DNA from: Trebouxia sp. TZW2008
Taxonomy: Eukaryota; Chlorophyta; Trebouxiophyceae; Trebouxiales; Trebouxiaceae
Direction: 5' to 3'
DNA length: 64,000 nt
NCBI GenBank assembly: GCA_002118135.1
Contig: BDIU01000283.1
Location: 1-64,000 of the forward strand
Of the stretch, positions 22,181-32,315 are shown piece by piece. Positions within the stretch are counted from its first letter, which is position 1; every line of letters begins with the position of its first letter. Both the position numbers and the translations under genes were made by a program. The notes under the pieces were generated by a model. The model searched no databases. It was not told the DNA's origin and saw only the letters and a list, made by a program, of their open reading frames with translations.

Positions 22181-24420
22181 TTAGGCTTTGTCCAGATCCA
22201 CTTGGCTCATCAGGCCAAGTGTCTTGTCTCAACTTGCTTTGCTTTGCCAGCCATTGCGGTAACCTAGGGCAAGACTAACAACAACAGGTACATGCCTGCA
22301 TTGTCTTGCTGAGGCATTTTGCTCAGCATACTCAGATAAGGACTGACCTAGCCAGTCAAGCAGATCCTGAGACGCCTGATTAGATTTTGCCCAGGTCCGC
22401 TTTGTTCATCAGGTCAAGTGTTTTGTCATGAGCTGCTTTGCTTCGCCAGCTGTGGCGTTACCCAGGGCAAGACCTTGCCACCACAGATCAGAAGCTTGGC
22501 GGTTGCTTACCCAATCTCAGGTGATGCTCATTGCATGTCTGATTTTGGCAAGTTGTCGTACAAGCAAGCGTTGTTCTATAGCATTTATAGGTCTGAGATG
22601 TGGGTGTCTTTGCATTGAAAGCAGCCTTGCTCAACAACCTGCAAAGTCCTCATATTCCACGCTTGATTAGTTATTTACATGCGTCTACCTGCGCAATACT
22701 GCAACAAGCAAGATGTGATTGACATGCCATTTGTTTTGATGCATTTTGGATCCCTCTAAGTCTACAGCAAACACAACAGACACAACCAACATCAAGTGCT
22801 GCAGCAGCAGCTTGCCGGCTAGTTTTTGCTTCAAGAAATATGTGATAGCCTTGATCACCTTGTAAGTTATCATTTGTTGCAGCAAGTTCCACAAACATAG
22901 AAGCAGGAGTTGAAACCAGCCTTGTCGCTTATGCTCAGGATGCTAAGGCAAGCTTTCGGCCTGGTAGGACATGGTGAACCTTGCAAGAGGATCCATTTGC
23001 CTTTGTCAAGGTTCGTTCAGCGTTCAGGTTGAATGCTGTCATAGTGACTTGTTGCCACAAGGGTAAGACTGCTTCAGCATGCGCTGTGTAATGAGCTGTA
23101 TGCAAAAAAGCCCAATGGAGCTAAGAGCGTTCCGCGATGGTCGTGTTTGGTCTGCCAAAGATCTTGAGCCTCATGTCAATGTACATATCACCAGTGCTGA
23201 CCAACTTTCCTTTGTCGGTACTGAGCACTGGAGATATGTCCATTGACATGAGGCTCAAGATCTTTGGCAAACCAAAGACACACAGCCATCGCGAAACGCT
23301 CTTAGCTCCATTTGGCTTGTTTGCATACAGCTCGTTATGTTGGCTCCGAAACCACTGTATTGGGCTTATTTGCATACAGCTCTGTACACGCTGTCAAGAC
23401 AAGGTGTTGCCCTAAAGTCACTGTGTCAGTCCGCAAGAGGCTCTGTGTCAAGGTGCATCCAGTTCATGAGGCTGTCTTAGTGGCCTGTTGCGGTACGGGT
23501 GATATTGCTTCAAAATGCGCTGTCTCACTTGCCAAGACAAGTCTTTGGCCTGATGACCCTAACAACCTTACAAGAGGCCCCATTTGGCTCTGTCAAGGTT
23601 CACTTTGCTCATCAGGCCAAAGGCTGTCTTCGTGACGTACTGCCGTAAGGGTAAGTTTGCTTCAGCTTGTGCTGCTTCCCTTGCCAGCACAAGCCCTTGA
23701 TCTCACATAGTGAGCCAACCTGCAAGAGGCCCAGTTTGGCTTTTTATCAAGGAGTGTTCAGCACATCAGGCCAAAGGCTGAGTTGTCACTGCAAGGGCCA
23801 GTCTGTAGTTGCATGCCTTGCCTAGACAAGAACCCACCTGTGGAGTTTGCCAAGACAGGCCTTTGGCCTGATCAGCTTTTTGGGCCTGGCAAGAGGCATC
23901 AATCGGCTCTGTCGAGGCTCATCCAGCTCATCAGGCCAAAGGCTGTCTTAGTGACTTCGCACCCGTGGGCTGACCTGCTTCAGCTTGCACTGCTTCACTT
24001 GCCAAGACAAGCCTGTGATCCGATGCCGTTAGACCTGTCTGTAACACGCAAGGTTGATCAAGCTCATAAGGCCAATGAGTATTGTTGTGACATGTCCTCA
24101 GAAGGGTCGGCTTGTACTGGGTTCAGCTCTTCTCCGACTGTCAAGGCAAGCCTTTTGCCTGATTAACTTGGTGGGCCTTGCAACGGCCTCCGTTTGTCTT
24201 TGTTAATGTATATCCAAAACATCAGGCCAAAGGCTGTCCTGGTGACATGTTGCGGCAAGGGTTCATTTGTGTCACTCAGTGCTGTTCAAATGCCAAGACA
24301 AGCCTTCGACCTCTTTTTTATGGTCTGCCTTGCAAGAGACTTGGTTAGGCGCTCTCAAGGTTGATCCAGCACATCAGGCCAAAGGCTGTCTTAATGACCA
24401 CATGGCAGCATCGCTGGCGA
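22180..24420. repeat. Degenerate tandem array with units of about 155 bp
   Basis: The core catcaggccaaaggctgtctt-gtgac recurs at about 23614, 23771, 23931, 24071, 24222 and 24376, with weaker copies at about 22205, 22397, 23010 and 23460. Each unit also has a cttgccaagacaag block. The cores ctttggcctgat and atcaggccaaag are reverse complements of each other inside the units, so units can fold back. No frame stays open across units. Confidence 0.8.
23091..23338. repeat. Large near-perfect inverted repeat (foldback)
   Basis: The left arm 23091-23200 and right arm 23221-23338 are reverse complements with only scattered mismatches and small indels, around a loop of about 20 nt (23201-23220). Both arms contain gccaaagatcttgagcctcatgtcaatg or its complement. 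The foldback interrupts the 155-bp array and resembles neither its units nor the flanking genes. Confidence 0.9.
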
Positions 24421-25260
24421 GACGCTCTGAAATCTTGTTCATTGAATCATGCAGCAACGTGGCCAAAATAGATCATGTCAAACTGTGGTGAATTGTACAT
24501 TTGTCAGCAAGCATACACAGTTATGCACGAGGTCACTGCCTCAAACTATTGACGAAAGAGTAGCGTGGGTAACTGTGATGGCTTTGCAAGGGATGTTTGC
24601 TGCGTGTTTGCCATGCTTGTTGACAGCTTGGTCAACCCGTAGTACACATCCCTTGCTATGCCTTTGCCACAAGCACCACCTGTCAGATGAGGGCAATGCC
24701 ATTCCATGACCGCACATACATGATTCAATTCAAACTTTACTGGCTAGTTGACAGGCACATGGCAACGGCAACAAAGATTGAGCTTGTTCCAAGCAGGCAA
24801 AGCATTCTAGCCTTTGCAGGTCAATCTGGATTTGCAGTTTGCCTTGAGACCATCGTTTTTGGCAGCCTGCCGTGGGACTTGAGAAACAGAGGTTGGTTCT
24901 GTCTGACATGCTGCACACAATACCAATTTCTGCTTTTGCAGAGGCCACAAAAGCAGCCAGAGTAGTGTGTCATGATGGAGGTGTCACAAGCACCAAGCTA
25001 TGATGACCCGAAGTCACCCCGTGCATCACTTTCTTGGCCTCAAGCAGCAGAGTAAAAGCAGTTTGGACAACCCAGAAGCACAAGGTCAGGGGTATTTCAA
25101 AGGCTATAAATAAATAATGAATAGTTACCAGCGCCAGCACATGCGCTGGGTGCGTGTCGCCCATGTCCTATCCTGCCAGGCCGGCTTGTTCTGGGCGTCA
25201 CGAACATACCCAAAGGTTGTGCGTGTGGTCAAGCCAAGTTGTCACTGCTGTGCTAGGCGG

Positions 25261-25410
25261 TGCTGCTGTTGCTGTTGGGAATATGCTCAAACATGCTGCC
25301 GCAACAATGGCAGGTGTCACATTTTGAGCTCTACCTGAGCTGCTCAAATGTGACACCTGCAGCTTGTTGAGAGAGCATGCTTGAGCATCTTTTCCGCAGC
25401 AGTAGCAGCA
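25261..25410. repeat. Imperfect inverted repeat with 69-nt arms
   Basis: 25261-25329 pairs with 25342-25410 (tgctgct-gttgctg against cagcagtagcagca; ggcaggtgtcacatttt against aaatgtgacacctgc), with a loop of about 12 nt. There are clear mismatches but strong overall complementarity. Confidence 0.8.
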
Positions 25411-25560
25411 TTGGACTGCAGATGTTGGTCCAAGATCCCTCTCTGGCATCCAGGAAGGCTGCACGCTTATCATATGCATGACTCTTCTGCAGAGATTCTC
25501 TAAATTCTGCACCTCGAGTTGCGTTTGTTGCATGCGACTGCCGTCAGCTGGACCCAAAAG
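25410..25560 (-). CDS. Exon-like segment, unknown protein
   Basis: On the minus strand an acceptor at 25562-25561 opens a frame with non-repetitive, protein-like content (GPADGSRMQQTQLEVQNLE, then LCRRVMHMISVQPSWMPERD), suggestive of a helical exon. It could belong to the same gene as the exon-like segment at 29380-29236. No domain is recognised and no full model was possible. Confidence 0.25.
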
Positions 25561-25625
25561 CTGGGCGTTATGTTTGAGTAGGAGATGCTGACTTGTGCAA
25601 TTTCAAACGCAAGGATGCAGGTGGC

Positions 25626-25655
25626 CTGCTATTGCATTTCGTCATGCAATAGCAG
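25626..25655. repeat. Perfect 12-bp hairpin
   Basis: CTGCTATTGCAT at 25626-25637 and its exact reverse complement at 25644-25655, separated by 6 nt. Confidence 0.8.
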
Positions 25656-26051
25656 AGATGACCTTGGCAGATGTTTGTATGAACGCTGTCTTTGGCCAGA
25701 TACCTGCCAGGCTTTACCCTGCATTCAGGCATCAAGGGCTATGGATGTAGGCTGCAGCCCATCATCTGCACTTCTCTTTCTCAAGCTTGGTCATTTGTGC
25801 TTGACGCATCTATATCAGCATTGCAGCTTTGCCGAAAGCAGCCACACGCATCAGTTGCTTGAACCTTGCATGCTCACCTTGTGCACGAACAGTGCTGGTA
25901 TCTCCAATCTTGCATCTCCAGGTGATGTTGCTGCAAACTTTCATTGTCAGCTGCAGTGTCAAACATTCATGACATCAATGCTGGTGTGTACCGTGTCAAA
26001 TCTAAGTGAAGATGCAGGCAGCCTGTGTGACACGTCACCCTGCAACTGCAG

Positions 26052-26185
26052 ACCTTGCTATGCCAAGAGTCTGTACAGCAATCCCCTGCAGTCAGGTTCG
26101 TGACCACAGCTTTCCTCTGTTGCAGAGGAAAGCATTGGCCATGATACAGACTGCAGGGAAATGCTGTCCAAACTCTTTGCAAGCT
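26052..26185. repeat. Nested imperfect inverted repeat
   Basis: Outer arms include acagcaatcccctgcagtc (26075-26093) against gactgcagggaaatgctgt (26149-26167). An inner stem, gctttcctctg against cagaggaaagc (about 26109-26132), sits in the middle. Confidence 0.75.
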
Positions 26186-26639
26186 AACCTCTGACGTCGT
26201 GGCATTTGTGTGAGAAGGCTCTACTCCAGCTGCTGCAAGTCTGGCGCGTTTGTTGATACATCAGTAATACGTGTCTGGAAGAAAGAGGCAAGAAGTCAAT
26301 GTCTAGGGAGGCAGCTGAGGGTAGGTCAGGGTGTGACTCCTGATGTGTTGCTAGTGCAGTGAGCCATCAATGAAGGCAAGCAATGTCTGCCTTGACATTT
26401 GGCCGAGGCTCATACCATCACACTTGCTCAATAAAGCGTGGATGGTCACATGCAAAAGTGGAGTTTGCCTGTGCTGACAATCCTGTAGTTTTTACGCTAG
26501 ATTTGCACTTTCTAGCACCTGTGCTGTGTGTGTGTGGATCCCCATCACATGCAAAAGTAGAGTTTGGCTGGGTCTGCAATTGTTTCATGTGTGTTTGGGG
26601 AGGGCCGCGCATCAAAAGCCATTGTCTTGTAGTTTGACA

Positions 26640-28900
26640 TATAAGCAGGTTCACAGCAAGCAAGCCCCTATCGTGGCGATCTTGCTTCTGTGAGCCTCTT
26701 ACGTGTCATATCATTTAGCAATGACTCTCGATGCCTTGCCATCCTGCCACAATAGCCTGATAACTATTCGCTGCTGCTGGCAATCTTTTCAGCAGATTCC
26801 GTAGCAAAAGCCATTGTTTTGCGGCTTGACATATAAGCAGGTTCACAGCAAGCAAGCCCCTATTGTGACAATCTTGCTTCCGTAAGCCTCTAATATGTCA
26901 TATCATTAGCAATGACTCTTGATGCCTTGTCATCCTACCACAATGGCCTGAAATAACAGCATTTTGTTGCTGCTGGCAATCTTCTCAGCAGATTCCGTAG
27001 CAAAAGCCATTGTTTTGCGGTTTGACATATAAGCAGGTGTACAGCAAGCAAGCCCCTATTGTGGCAATCTTGCGTGAGCCTCTTATATGCCATACCATTC
27101 AGCAATGACTCTTGATGCCTTGACATCCTGCCACAATGGCCTGACATAACAGCTTGTTGCCAATGCTGGCAATCTTCTCAGCAGATTCTGTAGCCAGCGC
27201 CGTTGATTTGTGGTTTGACCATACAAGCAGGCTTGCAGAAGGCAAATGCCTGTGCTGGCAGGCTTGCTTGTGTAAGCATCTTGTACATTTACACTGTTGA
27301 GCACTGACCACTGCTGCCTTGCCATTCCACCTCGGTCAGGTGCCTGAAATCATAGCTTGTTGCTGCTGGCAATCCCCTTGACAGATGTTGCAGCTCAATT
27401 CTGGCGGTTTTGTTGCAGCATGCAGACAGATGTAGTGCAACAAGGCAGCCAGTACTTTGCTGCAAAGTCTGCCAAGCAGACTGCCCTGGAAGTGCTTCAC
27501 TGCTTTTATGTTGTGCCGCTCCTCTTGCCAGGTATGTGCCGAGTTGACCAAAGTTGTTGTGGCAGCAACAGGTGTGGGAAGACATCAAGTGTCAGAGCCC
27601 TTTACCTGATCGTCTGACATGCAGTCAGGCAGGAAGCAAGACAACAAGCTCATGCTGGCAGTCTTGCTTCCTTTCCTGTTTGTTTGCCACTGTATTTGTC
27701 ACCTGGACTGAAGCTGTTCTGGTATCACCAGGTACGGGAAGACACTAAGCATCAGAGTCGTTTACCTGATGGTCTGACATACATCAGGCAGGAAGCAAGC
27801 TTATTGTGGCAGTCTCGCTGCTCTGCCTGGCTGGACATCACACTGATCAGCAATGACTCTTGAAGCCTTGTCACCCTGCCATGCTTGCCTCCATGGAATG
27901 CTCCTACCTGCTGCTAGCAACCTCCTCAGCAGGCTTTTGCAGCCTAGGTTTGGCGGTGTTGCTGCACCATGCAGTGCAACAAGACAGCTGAACCTGTGCT
28001 GCAAGTGCTGCTAAGCAGACTGCCATTGAGTCAGCTTTTGAGGACGACCAGAAGTTGCTTTGAGGCGTCAAGTTCATGCCAGGGCTCATGCCAGGTATTT
28101 AGCTATTGTACCTGAATTGAATCTGTTCTGGCAGCAACGTCACTCAGCCAGACACAGGGAGTGCCGGGCATCAGATTCCTTTCCCTGATGGTCTGACACA
28201 CAACCAGGCAGGAGGCAAGCACACACCAATGCTGGCAGTCTTGCTTCTCACTTGCTTGGTGTCTCACTATTCAGCAAAGACTCTTGAAGCCATGCCAACC
28301 TGCCTTCATGGCCTGCAGTAAAGGCTTTATGATGCTAGCAATGTCCTCAGAGACAGGTGCAGCATAGTTTGGGTGGTTGGTGCACCAGGCAGACAGATGC
28401 AGTGCAGCAAGACAGCTGAACTTTTGCTGCAGAGTTTGCTAAGCAGACTGCCCTTGAGTCAAGTTTTGACGACGACCACAAGTTGCTCTGAGGCGCCAAA
28501 ATTTTGCCAGGGCTCATGCCAGGGTTTTGGCTGTTGTATCTGAATCTGAAGCTGTTCTGGCAGCAACATCACTCAACCAAATGTGGGGAGTGCCAGGCAT
28601 CAGGGTCCTTCCCCTGATGGTCTGACATACAATCAGGCAGGAAGCAAGCACACACCTGTGCTAGCAGTCTTGCTGGTTCTGCCTTGTTGCATGTCGCAAT
28701 TTCAAGAGTGACTCTCAAAGTCTTGTTGTCATGTCAGGTTGCATTGCTGGTTGGCTGATGGTGCCGGCTGACTTTTTGACAGATTCTGCAGCTTGTGTTT
28801 GGCTGCTGTGTTGCATTCAGCAGTACACAGCTGACTTTTTGACAGATTTTGCAGCTTGTGTTTGGCTGCTCTGTTGCATCCAGCAGTACAGGAGCTCCAA
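26640..28900. repeat. Tandem array of an unidentified exon-containing unit
   Basis: Seven or eight units of about 190-310 bp share a leading ggcaggaagcaag/agcaagcccct block, a gactcttgatgcctt block and a gctgctggcaatcttctcagc block. On the minus strand the last block often codes LQNLLRRLPAA- or LQNLSK-like sequence after a Cys/Thr/Ala-rich stretch. This suggests an array of exon-boundary copies as in the recognised genes, but the parent gene was not identified. Confidence 0.65.
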
Positions 28901-29235
28901 ACAACTAGGTGGTTGCCCACCTCATGTGTGCCACTTTGTTGGAGGTGCAGGGCAACATGTGTGAGCTTCACTAGTGATGTACTGCTACTGAGGCATTTGC
29001 GTGGGCGGCCCAGTTTGGGTGGCTCCCCTGCCAGGGGAGAGGGGTGCCCTACGTCTGGACCGTGATGTAGCTGGCCATGGCATGCAACTGTCAAAAGCTT
29101 CATATGCATAAAATTGAAATCAAAGAAAAGTCTGTGTCTTGTGGCATCTGATGGGAGCCTGTGTCTGTAAAGGTAGCCCAGACTCAAAGCTCAAATCATA
29201 TGCAGGAATGGCTATAGCTAACTTGATGCATTCAC

Positions 29236-29380
29236 CTGCAGCTTGTCCCTGCAATGGTAAGGATTGAGGCAACTCTTGCCTGCATGACGCAGTGCGCAAA
29301 GCAGCATTTTGTTGTGTACAAAACTTTTTAGCCAGTCGACCAGCATTGCTAGCTGCTGCGTGAGAAACAACCACGCTGGC
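29236..29380 (-). CDS. Exon-like segment, unknown minus-strand gene
   Basis: A minus-strand acceptor (AG at 29382-29381) and donor (GT at 29235-29234) bound a 145-nt open segment with varied composition (HAAASNAGRLAKKFCTQQN). It may be an exon of the gene whose decayed copies fill 26,640-28,900. No family is recognised. Confidence 0.25.
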
Positions 29381-29383
29381 CTG

Positions 29384-30379
29384 TCAACACACAGCTGGTT
29401 GCAGCATCCCTACTCTATGATAACAAACTGTTCTGACTGCAGACATGGGGGACAAGGTTTGTTGAAGAAGATGGGCTATTGCGGAAGTGCTGAAGGTGGT
29501 CAGCTAGTTGGCAAACGCTGACTGGCCAACCATCAAGGACAAGCTGGACAGACTACATCATTCTTCATCACGTGTCAGCTACCAACATTTCTGTCATAGA
29601 GCAAATGCCATGAACCCGAGCTTTACCACAGATGCTACTGCATTGATTTGCTCAAGGCCCTGTCCATTTGATGCATGCTAAATAAACTTGTATGTCATCA
29701 ACTGTCAAGTGCTTATGCCCCAAAGCTTCGAGCAGCTTTCAGTTATATTGTGATACAATTCACTGTCGCCAACTTTGTTCTCTCTTCAGACAATGTCATG
29801 TGCAGCTTTTAGGTGCATAAACTATTTTTTCGTGTATTGAAATAGACTATCCCGTACATTTTGATTTCCCAGCCGTCATAATGAACGCAATGTATTGCAT
29901 TGGACAGTGTCAACAACACAGAATCTTTGCAGCACCAGCTCAAGCTTGCTTGTGATTCACTGTGCTACAGTCTGCATGGGCACAAAGACTCCATATTTTT
30001 TACGAATATATGTGTTTTGGAGCGTGCGTTCAGGGTGTCCAGCATCTGACCTTTGGTTGCAGGAGGAGGAGGAAATTTTACATGCTTCAGCCAGACAACA
30101 AGTCTGATCGCATGCGCCACAAGTTGGCAATTAAAGTAATGTCTGTTGAAAAGCGCCAGGACCCCATCCTGACAAAAAAGAGTAAAAGGCCAACTAGAGG
30201 TTTAAGTGCATAGGACGCTTGTAGGAGCTGCCTCAGCAGCTGTCGTTGTCATGGTGGAATGTGCCTTGCATGAACAAACTTGAGTTTACGTAACGGGAGT
30301 TACGCAAAGCAGATAATGCTAGTCTCTGCAGCACCGCCATAGTGTTCACGCTCGAGCTCGATCTGCGACAGCGCACAAG
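29384..30379. other. Intergenic region upstream of the SDR gene
   Basis: No exon was supported. The last about 70 bases before 30380 are CG-richer and probably carry the SDR promoter and 5' leader. Confidence 0.4.
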
Positions 30380-31722
30380 ATGGTGAAGGTCTTTGTCACC
30401 GGCAGCACAGGCTTCATAGGCTCTCGGTTGGTACAAGCGCTCGTCGACGCTGGACATGATGTCACGGTTCTGTCGCGCGGGACCGCGACTAGCCTAGACA
30501 AGCTAATTGTCAAGATAGTGAAGGGCAGCTTTCAGGACTTGAATGCCATTTCAGCAGCTGCAGCTCAGGCCGACGCTGTGTACCATCTCGGATTCGACCA
30601 TGACTTCTCCAAAGTTGGGGAGGCTTGCAAGCAGGATCTGGAAGTCGTGAGGGCATTGATAGGCGCGCTGTCAGGCAGTGGCAAACTGCTGGTCATCACA
30701 TCTGTGACAGTCGTAGCCGGCGACACAGGCGATGCCCTAGGCAAAGAGACGCAGCTTGAGCCTTCGCCAAGAACGGAGTCTGAAGTCATTACAGTCAAGG
30801 TAGAGCTGATCAGATGCTGCCTGCTGTGAGCTGCATCCAAATGACGACACGCTGCATGTATTGCGCATGCAGCTAAGCTGTCTGATACATGCAGGCCAAT
30901 GAAGATGGCATCCGGGGGGTAGTGGTACGCCTGCCACTGTTTGTCTATCCGAACCCATCCAGAGGGTTTTACTACACCATGTACAAAGCAGCACAACAGA
31001 AGGGCTCCTCTAGCTACATTGGGTCAGGTGAGACATTCTGCAATGCTGCTCACCTTTTCTGACAGCCAGCTAGCCCGGTGCAAAAGCAAAGTGACATGTT
31101 GCCTTGCATCGGACTGTCCTGCGCGCTGCATGCATTTGCCAGAGCCAGATCTCTGAAGTGCTGCGGGTCAGGACAGGACACGGAAATCAGTCACTGGGCT
31201 CATGCATGTCATTGCTAGTACTGGCGATTCATCGGTCTTCCTATTGTCAAGTGCCTCTTGCAGGCTGTTTGATGCAAAACCAAAATCCTTGCATTGAAAT
31301 ATGCACTAACTGCGCAGCTGCAGCATCAGATGAGAGCTATGAGATTCATGAATTTGGGATTTTGTGGATGGAACCATGCAGTGTGTGATGATGCAGGTGC
31401 CAACAAACTGTGTGTTGTTCATGTGGATGATGCTGTGCGTGGCTACACATCATTCTTGACGCACAAAGATGCTCGCGGGGTGTACAACATTGCTGGTCAA
31501 AATGGCGTTACCAGCAAGGCTATAGCTGAAACCATTGCTTCCAGATTGAACTGCAGCACTGCCAGTGTATCCATGGAAGAGGCACAGCATCTTTTTGGGC
31601 CATTCATTGCCACACTTGGAAGCATGAACAGTCAAGCAGACTGCAGCAAAGCTTTGCATGAGCTTGGGTGGCAGCCGCAACACCTGGACTTTCATGACAA
31701 GGTCACGCCTGACAGCTTTTGA
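30380..31722 (+). CDS. Extended/atypical short-chain dehydrogenase (NAD-dependent epimerase-like), three exons, 292 aa
   Basis: Exons: 30380-30799, 30895-31027, 31397-31722; phases 0 and 1 match and the total is 879 nt. The N-terminal Rossmann motif is textbook (FVTGSTGFIGSRLV, residues about 5-18), followed by DAVYHLGFDHD and LLVITSVTVVAGD, the usual sugar-epimerase/dihydroflavonol-reductase-like order. The HVDDAVRGY segment in exon 3 corresponds to the conserved V(H)VDDva region. Where the family has YxxxK, this protein reads VITVK, so the catalytic Tyr appears to be absent. It is probably cytosolic, as no targeting sequence is seen. The substrate is unknown. Near 31140-31170 intron 2 contains a copy of the exon 2 end (gggtcagg). 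Confidence 0.87.
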
Positions 31723-32315
31723 GACTTCGCACGCCTGGCAATGCCACCTCAGGCGTCTGCAGGCTCAGCTCAATGCAACAGTGTCAAGCGTATAGTATCA
31801 AGTGTCAAGCTATCAATCTGACAGAAGTAGGTTCTGTTATGACAACACCAGTGGTCAAGATGTTATGTTTGCATCGATGGCCATGGGAACTTTTCAGATA
31901 ACAGCGAGGTTCAGGGGGACTCTGTCATTCAACACCTACTGTTTCCTGCCCAGGCGCAGATGCCACTTACGCTATGCTACATTGACAGATGTATCAATAA
32001 ATTGGACCTGAAGGAGGCAACAGCTTATCTAAATTGCAAGTTCTCAAGTGTCCAATTCCCAATATGCTGCATGCACAATGCTGACATGAGGCAAGATAAA
32101 CAGCTGTAACGTTCCTGATGGCACATCCTGCAGGTTTTGCTAGACTACAGTCCTGTTGTACAATGACGGCATGCATCCTGCACTGTAACCCCACAATCAT
32201 ATTCATCTGAAACACAGACATTCACAACAGTAGCAAGCTCAAGCTCATCTCACAGACTTAGCAAACCTCCCCCAAATTCCAAATATCTACGCGCCCTGAT
32301 GGCTACAGACAGACC
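31723..32315. other. Convergent intergenic region; SDR 3' UTR
   Basis: It lies between the SDR stop (+) and the FMO stop (-). A TGTAA, the usual green-algal poly(A) signal, occurs at about 32105 on the plus strand, a plausible end for the SDR transcript. No gene was seen. Confidence 0.45.

Noticed and set aside
23121..23415. Two similar proteins on opposite strands
   Set aside because: Explained entirely by the long inverted repeat; no domain and no splice context.
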